In this document: piece by piece, positions 39,901 through 50,246 of the stretch
Numbering within the stretch: position 1 is the first letter of the stretch
How the letters are laid out: each line of letters starts with the position of its first letter
Origin: Crotophaga sulcirostris
Lineage: Eukaryota; Chordata; Aves; Cuculiformes; Crotophagidae
Assembly (NCBI GenBank): GCA_013397455.1
Contig: VYZB01000167.1
Span: 1,334,624-1,398,623 of the forward strand
Direction: 5' to 3'
DNA: 64,000 nucleotides
The notes under the pieces: generated by a model
Seen by the model: only the letters and a program-made list of their open reading frames with translations
What the model was told of the DNA's origin: nothing
The model's database searches: none
Program-made: the position numbers and the translations under genes

Positions 39901-41739
39901 ATTCATGTTACTCATTAAACTTGTCTTCGTAGAAAATGGAGTTTTGAAGGCTCATAGATATCTAGAGGTAGTAACTGCATCAGTAGATTTTATTTCTTTT
40001 TCTTGAGTGCTTTCACTAAGAAGAGACTTCTAATGAGAAATTTGTTCTTTGTTTAATTATGCAAGCTGGTGCTTTAACTGTGTGTCTCTGTGTGCAATCC
40101 AATCAGTATACAAATCAGTATACAAAAAATACAATCCAAACTTTTGGGTATGACTTTAGAAAGACAGTTGTAATACATTGTCCAAGAACTGCTGCAGAAG
40201 TTGAAGGCAAGAATTTCACAGGGTGTAGCTAGATAAATATCTTGAAAATTACATTTTTTTCTAAAGAGTTTGTAACTGGTCAAAAATGAAACTTTGTTGA
40301 ACTTTTGGCTTGCCTTTCATGATACATGCTGTAGTTACTGGGAGTGTTATTCTCATGCACTTTTTTAAATCTCATTGAACAGAAAATGATATTAAGCCTT
40401 TACCTTCAACTCGGTGAAATTATGTAACTGTATTCTCAGGTTGGAGGGTCAAATTTAAGATCAGACACTGCAGGTCTTTTTCACCCAGTGCAATCAGTGC
40501 ATAACAGCTCGTTAAAATAAAGTATGTAATTTTGAACGATTATTTACAATAAAAGCATTTTTTGGGGGTGTGGGATAGAGTGGAGATGGAGGAAGACTTT
40601 TAAGACAATAAAATACTCAAGACACACAGTCAGTAGGTGAACATGCTAACAGATTATCTAATCACTGTCCACAAAAAAAAGCCTAAAAAATGAAAACTGA
40701 CTATCTAACAGCATATTCTTCTGTTCTGGTGGCTCAGAATTATAGGTGGAAAAACCTCATCTTTTCATAATTTAGTAATAAATATTGCTACTTCCAACTC
40801 TTATGGCTGGGAAATCTAACACATATCTTCTGGAAACTACCTGATAGGGACTTGAAGTTGCTAGAATTGGTCAATATGTTTTGAGTACGTGCTTGGATGC
40901 TTCTAATCTGGCAAACCATAGAGCTGATTCCTTGTTTGCTCTTCCCTAAACCTACAAAATAAGTTAAACTATATATGCACAAACCTTTGTGACTTGCTTT
41001 TCTTGAGGTCCCATTTTCATTATATTTAAAGCTATTGTGTTTTAGTTTTTATTACCTCCTGAAGACCATGATTCATTATTCTGAAGCCCACCTTTTTTCC
41101 CTGTGAGAAACCCTAGACCTACTTCTTACTTTCTAATCAGATCACCTGGGCTTTATGTTTCTGATTGACTAGCATATAAATTATTGTATTAATTACTTTT
41201 CTGCTAGGTAAGGTATCAGGACAGGAAAACAACATTAACAGTCTTACACTGGATTTAAACCAATAGATAGTCATTAAACAGTCTTAAAATACTAAGAAAC
41301 AAACATTATTAATTAGACTCTATAAGTTACTAGGAAATTCCTGCCTAATCTGGTAAAATCGTAAGCCCCTATGTCTTTTTAAAAATACACTGTAAAATCT
41401 AAGAGTATATAGAAGAATAATATCCTTCCATAGCTTTATGGAGGAAAATAGTTTACCCTGGCATAACTTGATGGGTTAAAAAATGAAGAATGATTGTCAT
41501 TTTATCTTTAGTTTTTTATGTTCTTTTAAAACTATCGTTACAAGTTATGCTTGGTATTTTTATGTTAAGAATAACAATATTTGGAAGGTCTAGACCAAAT
41601 GCTTAATAATGTTTGAGAAAGGAAGGAATCTTTCTGCTTCAAAACAACCTGGCACCAAAAAAGTGCCCCTATACATGGTCTTCTCAACAGCTTTACATGC
41701 TTTTTTCTTTGTTTTATTTTTGTATTTGTGTGCAACTAG
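36912..41739. other. Intronic stretch without recognisable features, ending at the exon 52 acceptor
   Basis: AT-rich end of intron 51. A T/G tract lies at 38531-38569, and a 13-bp direct repeat AATCAGTATACAA occurs twice near 40101-40127. No named repeat or extra exon seen. The T-rich stretch before 41731 and the ACTAG acceptor serve exon 52. Confidence 0.65.
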
Positions 41740-41857
41740 GCAATACTACAGGATCTGGAACAAAGACGTCCTCAACTGGATGAACTCATAACTGCAGCAC
41801 AAAACCTAAAAAACAAGACGAGCAATCAAGAGGCCAGGACAATAATTACTGACCGCA
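41740..41857 (+). CDS. DMD: Dystrophin exon 52 (spectrin-like repeat 20, second helix)
   Basis: This is the next dystrophin exon. It begins on a codon boundary directly after CAACTAG, reads 39 full codons plus one base, and ends at the donor CGCA|GTAAGT (phase 1). Its 118 bp equals the human exon 52 length exactly. The protein starts AILQDLEQRRPQLDELITAA and goes on with QNLKNKTSNQEART and IITDR, nearly the same as the human exon (human has AT-M where this has AI-L, and E where this has D). It supplies the second helix of spectrin-like repeat 20 in the rod. Joined to exon 51, the frame runs through without a break. A 60-codon open frame at 41609-41791 overlaps it in another frame and is a shadow. 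Confidence 0.98.
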
Positions 41858-42769
41858 GTAAGTGGTGATTCTGCTATCATATTGTGTTTCAGCAAATACA
41901 GAAAATGTAATACTTGATAAGCATAGCATTTTTTAGACACTTTGTGCATTTACCATGAGAAAGAGAATTCCATCAGGAGACAGTTCTCACACAGATTTTC
42001 CAAATTACATATAGAAGAAATGTAAGCGAAAGTTATTGATCATACGTTTCAGATTTTTCACCTTAATTTACTATTGCATGTCTTCATAGTAGAAGCACAT
42101 TGTAGAAAATATACAATGTGATCACTATAGGTAATTAAATATATTTATTCTTAAACAAAGAGGGAAAAGAAATAATTCACAGAGCATAGCCATAGGCTTA
42201 TTAGAAGCTTTCAACTCTATCCTCAGTAGTAGAGCCGCAGCCTCTTCTTTCATCTGCTCTCAATGGATGCAGAAGTCTGATAATGTTCTGTATTAGTCTG
42301 TATTAGTTCTTTAGTTCTGGTTTCCCTTTCCAGAATTAACCAGCTAGCTGTGTCTAAGGTGGAAAAATTAGTAAATTAAGTTTTAGAAGAAGTTTATAGA
42401 AGACATATTCTTGTCTCTCTTGGATACTTGCATGTCTTTATGCCCTTCACTATAGAATGGAACATACTTTCAACATTGTGCTACAGAAGCAACCCTCTGT
42501 GGTGGACTGTTATATATCTTCAGTTTTTATTTTGACTACTCAGGTCTAAATAAACAATTAATTTCTTATAGTCCTAAAGTTCCCACGTGTAGTTTAGAGA
42601 AAGCTTGGTCCAAATGCTTTGTACATGGAAGCAACCAGTTCACTTTAGGTGGATGCAAACTGTTCTGGACATCTTGACCTGGAGACCAGGGATTGTTCCT
42701 TGAAAACTGATGACTGTAAAGGTGTCTATATAGGCTAAACTTCTCCATCCCCATCATTTAGAAGAACAA

Positions 42770-42795
42770 CCCCTCCCTCCACTTCCCCACCCCCC
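42770..42795 (-). other. Possible G-quadruplex on the minus strand
   Basis: The + strand has C runs of 4, 3, 4 and 6 separated by 1, 7 and 1 bases. This fits the common four-run pattern for a G-quadruplex on the complementary strand. It lies about 0.9 kb downstream of exon 52. No function is implied by sequence alone. Confidence 0.5.
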
Positions 42796-43030
42796 ACATA
42801 TTACGTCTTTTTTTTCCACCAGGTAAATACTTTCCACAATATATTAAAATCACATTGCATGTTTGGACTGCATTCTTGTCACATATTTGGAAAGTATTTA
42901 GACTATATCCTATGTGACATAACATTATTTAACTGCTATTCTCTACCTGGCCTTGAAAAATATTATTGAGAAGGAGAAGCTATATTTGTTTCATTTGAGG
43001 TTTGAGAAGAAATGGATAGTGCTTACATAT

Positions 43031-43571
43031 AATGATAGAATGACCTGAGTTGGAAGGGACCCACAAGGATCATCAAGTCCAACTCCTATCCTTGTGTAGG
43101 ACAACTCTAACATTCACACCATGTGTCTGAGGGCATTGTCCAAATGCTTCTTGAATATTGTCCGACTTGATACCGTGACTGCTTCGCTGGGGAGCCAGTG
43201 CTCCACCACCCTCTGGGTGAAGGACCTTTTCCTAATGTCTAAGTGAAACCTCCCCTGACACATCTTCCTGCCATTCCCTTGCATACTATCCTTGGTCACT
43301 AGCGAGAAGAGATAAATGCCTGCTGATCCTCCTTCCCTTGCAAGGAAACAGTAGATGGCTGTGAGGCCCTGCCTCAGTCTCTTCTTCTCCAGGCTGAACA
43401 GAACAAGTGACTTCAGCCTCTCCTCATATGATTTCTCCTCTAGACCTTTCACCGGCTTTGTGGCCTCCTCTGGACACTCTCCAGTAGCTTGATGTCCTTT
43501 TTATACTGTGACACCCAAAACTGTACACAATATTCAAGGTGGGGCCACACCACTGCAGAGCTGAGCATAAG
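43031..43571 (-). mobile_element. CR1 LINE 3' end, antisense, with readable C-terminal ORF2
   Basis: The left edge AATGATAGAATGACCTGAGT and GATCATCAAGTCCAACTCC are the complement of a CR1 3' end. On the minus strand a frame from 43452 to 43114 gives 112 residues. It starts MKGLEEKSYEERLKSLVLFS, has the motif SLEKKRLRQGL, later MCQGRFHLDIRKRSF, and ends in a C-terminal ...ALRHMV then stop, which is the normal end of CR1 ORF2. Upstream of 43452 the frame is broken (near 43460), but CR1 text continues to about 43571 ('cccaaaactgtacacaatattcaaggtg' on the + strand). 5'-truncated, not able to move. The readable ORF2 end suggests moderate age. Confidence 0.92.
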
Positions 43572-46500
43572 AACCTGTTCCTGTTTAACATGCAAATTTA
43601 TTTTCAAATGACATAGTCAGCTGGATTCAGATGAAATGTGTACATATACCTTAACTTTACAGCACTTATTCAAAGCCAACATATGTAGCTCTCCCATCAG
43701 TATTTTCTAGTATGTTTTAACTTTTAATTCTGACAAGTCTTCCAAAGATAAGAATTGTAGACTTAATATGAAATGCAAGCACAATTCCTATATGCCCTCA
43801 TATGTATTGTATGCATGACTAAATTTTGTTCTGTTGGAAAACTGCACTTTACTTTCAGTGAAATTGCCTTCTGAGATAGATTAAGTGCTTCTTTTTTGCG
43901 CAGAAAAAAAAAAGTAAGCTATCAGACTGTAAATCATGAATAACTATGGTAACCCAAATATATTAAAGCTTGCATCTATGGCTAGCGGTGTGGTGAATAA
44001 AATGATGATTTCTTAGTTTTTATCTATAAGAATTCCCAAAATGATTTGTTAGTTTTGAACTTAAAGTATACAAGAGTCATTTTTGCTGTGATTTAGCTAT
44101 TAATTATCTGTGCTGAAACTGTCAACATCCTTGACTGCAAAAGTGCAACTTATAATGCGGTAGATAGGAGGTCATGTCCCTTTATGTTCTTTCAAGTACT
44201 TGTTGTATAGCATCTTCCAACATTCTGTTGTTGCTAATGAAATAATTTTAAAGTAAGCAAAATATTTACTGTCAGAAGTATCTAGGGTCTGAGTTTCAGC
44301 AATGGAGGAAGATAAAGTATTTTCAGGGCCATTGTTGATCCAGTTTTCTGAGGCAACCAACTAGATTCATGAAAGTTTTTTCCTGCTTAGTTGGTTTATA
44401 TTTGTGTAATTGTCAGTAGTACTAAACAGTATTCAAGAAATGTGTATTACTTTTGAATTTTAAGGAGATCATGGTATCTCTAGGGGGAAATAAGTGCTAG
44501 GACTTTACAATGTGACTCATAAAGTTTTTCCAAATATATGCTAGATGTGGCACAGTGCCACCTAAAGTACTTCTTTAAAAGAACTATAGTAATTTTTATA
44601 TTTTTAATTATATAATTCCTTCTCCCTTCACCCCCTCCCCGTTATATTGTACGAAGAAGATGGAGATAGCTCTGTTTGGTTTGAATTAGCCCTGTTAAAT
44701 ACCTGCATAGACAGGATCCACTTGTTCTTGCTGCAACTGCTGTGAGGATAGTTCACCCCTCCAACCCCTACATGATGCTATTTCAGCCTGAACATAAGTA
44801 GACTTTCTGTATCCCCAGTACAGCTGGGTTGCTTTCTAACTGTGTCCTCTCGAACATAGCACCTCTGGACCTTGCTGTGCTGTACAGTGCTCCCACATAA
44901 GGCACCTGTTTTGCCTTGCAGTCCAGCACATACTGAGCCCAGAGTGCTGTACCCATGGTGTTGTCCCCAGGTCCATTCCCAGGAAACTTGCTCACGTCAG
45001 AGCTGAACCCTGGACCAGAGAATCTGCTCCACTAGCTAAGACCTGCACATTCCCCATAGCCCTAGAGAACATCACCTCTATTATACTTGGACCTTGCACC
45101 AGAGTCCAGCTGCCAGTCCTCCCCAACTACTTCACCTGCAGACTGTTGTCCATTTCCTGTGGGTTTTCCCCCCTTCATGGATGTAAATAGGTTACCATGG
45201 TTATATCTTAGCAGTTGCTAGTACTCATTCAGATCTATCCAGTTTCATGACCTGAGTATCAGTGCTGTGCAGTGGCTATGTGCCACTCCCATCTGCAACC
45301 TCCATAATGTTGCACTATTAGGTGCCAAATGCATTGGTTCCCATCATGAAGGAAAGGGAATGCAGGGGCTGCACTGGTCTGTCATGTAGGAGCTCATAGA
45401 CTCTACTGTCTCTAGCGCTCTACCTCCTCCTGGGCTGAAGCACAGGATCTCACACTTTGTTAAGTAAAAAAGCTGAGAAGATAAGCTAGCTTGTACAAGT
45501 ACGTTGTTCATTGCCTTTTGCTATTGAGATGTCAGTAAAAAAAAACAGTGCAATAATCCTGCCAGTATCACTGAACAGTTATATTATAAATACTAAATGA
45601 GACTGGTAGCTACTCTACAAGATAGCTGCATGCTTTGTAAAAGAATAGGATCTGTGTGCCATCAACTGGAATTCAAAGCCTCGAAGTTCTGACATCTGTG
45701 TTAACACTGGGACCTCTTAAGTTATTCTGCTTGCAGAAATATGTATATTATACTTGTTGAAGTCTAACTTTAAATTATATTTAGAAGCGATTATTGCCTT
45801 TGAAAGTGTGAAAAAAAACAAGGTAAGCTTTTCACGCAAAATCAAAAGACATTTATTAAGGAATATGAAGAACTGAAAAAGTCAATGATCATGAGATTAT
45901 TTTTCAACACAATACTGCAGTATTTGCGTAGGTTTAGTTTTTCTTTAGGAAATAAAAACAGAAATTAAAAATGAACTCATACAATTTACTTATTTCCTTT
46001 GAACCCTTTTCCCCCCACCCTTACTTTTTAATCTGTATGAATTTGCAGGAGCTATACTACATAAAAAGAACTTGGCTCTATGAAGTAAGTTTGTGTTATG
46101 TTTACATAGTTATATTCAAATTTCTGTTTATTCTATGTAAATCATAGGTTTTTTACAATTTATACATTAATGACTACATAGGTATAATAATTACATTTAG
46201 TCTTGAGGAAAAGTTGTGGGAAAAAGCAAGATACCTCTCTGCTCTTTTAATGCCTTCTATAAAGCATCCTTTTCTAACAGAAACATATGCTGTACAATAT
46301 TTTTTTTCTCTACATAATGCATCGAAGCTCCAAAACACTTTGCTCTACTGCTGATGAAAATTTTGTTTCTTTAAATTGAATGAGTTTATGAGAAACTTTG
46401 AATATAATAAAGTAATTAAACTTTGAAAATTCCTTTTATTTTCCATCACTCCATATGTATAGAATACATAAAACCAGTAAGAAGTCAACATAGATATATA

Positions 46501-48667
46501 CTGAGTGATAATAAAAACAAATTTACAGTCTTAGAATCAGAAATACCAAAGTAATTACAAAGGCTATGTTACATCTTGCTAGATTGTAGAAATGTAAGAA
46601 ACTTTAAATAGTCAGCCTTCCAACTGCGGTGTTCGCACACATGCAAAAGATAACGGTGAATAACCTTTCTGCGGTTTTACTTTGCTAGTAATTTAAATGC
46701 CAATTTTGAAATGTGGTTTCTGTCTGTGTAAGCGACAGAGAGGAGGTACGAAAATGAATATTTATAGAACTTCATGAACAAATAATCTCTTAATGACCAA
46801 AGAATCTCCCGTTCAAGTTTATAAGTAACATACATCTTTCTTCAGCAATTACGTGAAAGATAGTGAACTCTCAAAATATCACTTGAGAGGTTAATTAAGT
46901 TCTATTACATTAAATACAAAAATAATAGCAACAAATACAAGCAATTCAATGAAGACTGTTTTTATCAAGAATTACACATCAGTACTAAATAATTCCTTTT
47001 TTTTTAAATGTTATTTGGCAGTTTTTTAATCCAAGTCTACAAATGTATGAATTATTTATAGAGGATGTCTTCAGAAGTGTTATATTCATTCTGTGATTTG
47101 TTTTTTGTTTGTTTGAGGGTTTTCTGAAAGTAAAAAAAAGCTGTATGTTATAATCGGTTGTTAGGAAAGCTGTGCTTGAGCTAGTCTGAAAAGAGCCTGA
47201 GTGTCTCTGTGCTACTCCATAAAAAATGCCTTTATTGAATAGTTTGCTGTATTTGACAGTTTTATGGCAAAATCATCAACTTGTCATCACTTTCACAACA
47301 AAATGTATGGAAACTCCACAGTGAATTACAGCTGTAGTGTTGTTCTCGACATCTTAATAAAATAGCCATCTCCATTGTACTACCATCCATGTGGTTTTCT
47401 TTTAGAGCTATTGAATACAAATAAAGAGTTTATCACTTGAAAAAACAAATTCATACCAACTAGAATTTTTCATCCAGGAGCAGCAGTAAACTCCTAGTTA
47501 TGAAAACTGTGAAAGAAAATTGTAAGAGAAAACTGTACTTGTATACAGTTTGCCCAGTTATCTTGTTGAAATTTTTAAGCTAGATTATTGGATAAACCCC
47601 AGGAGTCTCTTCTGTGAATTCCACGTATTTGGGTAGCTTCTTAAGAACCTAAGTAATAGCTTTCCTATGTCATAAACATGCAAGATTTATTAATTGTCCT
47701 GATGTACTTCTTTACAGCTGAAACCTTGCTTTTCCTATGAGAACTCTATGTCATGGAAATAAAAGAAGGGATAAACCATTTTTATTAAAGAAGAGTCAAT
47801 AACATGATAAAACTATAGCTGTGACAAGGATAACGTGAGACGGGTACCTCTTTTGCAACCATTTCCTTAGTACACATTTGCTGTTATAGGATTTGTAAGA
47901 AAGTCATGGGACATTTTGAGAAGGAGTAAGAAGTTATTTTGAAACAGTGGGGAGAGCTGTCCTTTAAGAACGGGAAATAGCATGCCCTAGAAATGTCTGA
48001 GTGATCAGGGAATTACAGTTATATATAATTTCTCAGGCTATATATACTGGAAGCATATGGTTCAGTGGACAAAGGGCAAGATCTAAACGGCCTACTTCAG
48101 GTATTGTAGTGGTCCCAAAAAGAATGTGAGACGACAAGGTGACCTTCCTTTGTTTCTGGTATTTTCTTGAGTAAAAGTGGCACAGCGTTTTTGATAGCCA
48201 GAGCTGCTATGTGTATTAGGTGATACCAGTGCTGGTGGCTTGCTCGGAGCTCACTTACCTGGTGAAGCCTATGAAGAGAGTTATATAATTACTAAATTTA
48301 ATTTTGTGTGCTAATTCAGGTAGAACATAGCTGGCCAATTCTAGACAAATATTTCTATGAAAGGTTAGATTTTCAGTATTTTTAAAGATTATTAAAATCA
48401 CCTGCAAAACACATAGAAGGACAAAAATGAAAATACAACAAGTATGTGTAACTATGAAAAAACCATCAAATGGTTTTGGTACAGATGGCAGTGGATGTGC
48501 AACAGCACATTTCCTGACAGCTTCTGTACTTCAGGTGTTTCCTACTACATTTCTTGATGCTTGTATAAACTGACTCAATTTCAACATTTAAAAGTTCAGT
48601 TAAAATAAAATAATTAAAATTTTTAACAGAAAATATTAACAGCTCTATGTAAATAGAGTCAAAGATA
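43572..48667. other. Intronic stretch, mostly unexplained, with a GC-richer patch
   Basis: AT-rich intron 52 DNA, except for about 44745-45465, which is clearly richer in G and C and in CCC/GGG words than its flanks. I cannot name a repeat family for that patch. Its 70-codon minus-strand open frame (44783-44995) has no recognisable domain. No RNA gene or exon seen. Confidence 0.6.
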
Positions 48668-48797
48668 GGATAATAATGAGGCTTTTTTGTGTAAATATGA
48701 TGCTTTTCTTAAAAATGGTGCTTTATAACTCCGGATAATAATGAGGCTTTTTTGTGTAAATAGGATGCTTTTCTTAAAAATGGTGCTTTATAACTCC
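48668..48797. repeat. 65-bp tandem duplication
   Basis: Unit 1 (48668-48732) and unit 2 (48733-48797) both begin GGATAATAATGAGGCTTTTT and end CTTTATAACTCC. I see one difference (TATGATG against TAGGATG). Near identity shows a recent event. Short copies of GGATAA at the joint could have helped slippage. Confidence 0.95.
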
Positions 48798-49214
48798 CGT
48801 AAAGAAAAAAAAGAATGCATCCAAACCATATGATGCAAGATTTTGAGATTTTCAGACTTCAAACATATGAAGTAGTCCTACAATTTAACAAGAAATAAAA
48901 ATGTCCTGTCTAAAAAAAAAAAAGAAAAACAAAAAAATAATGTAATTTTCCATCATCTTGAGCAACTCACAGATTTTAAAGTTAGGCAGTAATGTTACTG
49001 ATTGCCCAAATCAACTTTATATAAACACAGTCATAAATTTTCATCAGTAGGCAGGAAATCTAAATTACTTATAAAAAGTCTTTAACTTCGAAAAATAATT
49101 CTTAATTGCAAAATTCTAATACAGTTATAAGTAATAGGTAGTTGTTTCCTCCTCTTTCACTTTGGGAGTTGATATTTTTGGATCTTTACTTGCAATGGAG
49201 ATGGGCCACCACTA

Positions 49215-49278
49215 TGGTATAAATATTGCTAATGGCGAATAAATAGTGGTATAAATATTTTTAATGGCGAATTATTAA
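49215..49278. repeat. Imperfect 32-bp tandem duplication
   Basis: TGGTATAAATATTGCTAATG (from 49215) is repeated as TGGTATAAATATTTTTAATG (from 49247), each followed by GCGAAT. It is older than the 65-bp duplication 0.5 kb upstream. Confidence 0.8.
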
Positions 49279-49823
49279 CACTACTTCTTTTAACATAGAA
49301 AATTGACTGAGTCTTTCTGGTACAGTTCAAAGAGAAAAACAATTTCTTTCTGATTATCTGGCCACAACACAAGTCAATGTAGTGTTCTTCTACCACAGAC
49401 ATGATATAAGTCGAATTTCTTCAGCATTTATTATTTTGAGATTTCAAAGTATTTTGTGTAAATGTTAATTAACATTTGTAAAATGAGATTGAATCCAATT
49501 TTGAAATCGAATGTAGTTTAAACCAGATTTTTTTTCTGTAACACTGTAAATAAGAAGTCTCACATTAGATACTGTGAAATGTGTTGAAAACTCTAAAATA
49601 ACTCAGTGCTTGCTTTCCTGAAGAACTGTAAATTCTTGGCAGTTTTAGTCAGGAAAATGTTTCAAAAACTTGTGTTAACATGTCTCTAATTGTTTAAGAT
49701 ATGAAAGAAAGATTTTGTATCCTGAAAACTACTCTCAATTTGTTTCACATTTGCATATTATTGAATGTGTAAACATTCTTCAGAAGGACATGGTAGTAAC
49801 AATTTCAGAGACAACAGAGTTGT

Positions 49824-50246
49824 TTTGGTTTGATCCCAGCTGGCAATTTAACACCATGCAGCCACTTGCTTACCTACCCCCTCTGCAGTGGGAAGGGGAT
49901 GATGATGATGATAATGATAATAACAACAACTACTACTCATGGGTTGAGATAAAGAAAGCTTAATAGGGCAACAAAAGGGAGAGAGAAGAGTACTAATAAT
50001 TATAATAAAAGAATACACAAAACAAGATATACACAACACAGTTGCTCATCACCTGCTGACCGATGCCCATCCCATCCCCAAGCAGCGATCTCTGCTCCCC
50101 AGCAAACTCCCCCCAGTTTATATATTGAGCATGATGTTATATGGTATAGAATATCCCTTTGGCCAGTTTGGATCAACTGTCCTGGCTGTGTCCCCTCGCA
50201 GCTTCTTGTGCAACTCTCTGCTGGTAGACCATGGGAAGCTGAAACT
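49824..50246 (-). mobile_element. Endogenous retrovirus LTR, antisense, U3 end truncated
   Basis: The + strand is the complement of an LTR common in neoavian genomes. In order it shows TTTGATCCCAGCTGGCAATT, ACACCATGCAGCCACTTGC, GGGTTGAGATAAAGAAAGC, TTGCTCATCACCTGCTGACC, GATGCCCATCCCATCCCCA, AACTCCCCCCAGTTTATATA and AGAATATCCCTTTGGCCAG, and it stops after 'gggaagctgaaa'. Read on the minus strand this gives a TATA box (TATATAAAC near 50116-50124), a weakened ATTAAG polyadenylation-like word near 49960, and the usual 3' end. The start of U3 beyond about 50246 is missing. No internal viral genes flank it, so it is a solo or broken LTR. A GAT/AAT microsatellite lies inside it. The subfamily name is not certain. 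Confidence 0.8.
49898..49936. repeat. GAT/AAT/AAC trinucleotide-like microsatellite inside the LTR
   Basis: GATGATGATGATGATAATGA runs on into AATAACAACAACTACTACT. Related LTRs that I know carry an A-rich variable tract here, so this is probably an expanded form of that tract. Confidence 0.85.

Larger units (their letters stand above)
6833..41739 (+). other. DMD: DMD intron 51, complete
   Basis: The intron is bounded by the exon 51 donor (GTATGA at 6833) and the exon 52 acceptor (AG at 41738-41739, after a T-rich stretch). It is 34,907 bp long and phase 0. Giant introns are typical of this gene in vertebrates. Transposon remains inside it are listed separately: nested CR1 copies at 12.2-13.4 kb, ancient CR1-like fossils at 22.98-25.6 and 30.8 kb, and an antisense CR1 at 36.4 kb. 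The remainder is AT-rich and single-copy as far as reading can tell. Confidence 0.93.

Noticed and set aside
44783..44995. 70-codon minus-strand open frame in the GC-richer patch
   Set aside because: No recognisable motif. GC-rich DNA has fewer stops, which explains the open frame.
49898..49936. Trinucleotide array as a CRISPR-like or coding repeat
   Set aside because: It is a simple microsatellite inside the LTR, with no spacers and no gene.
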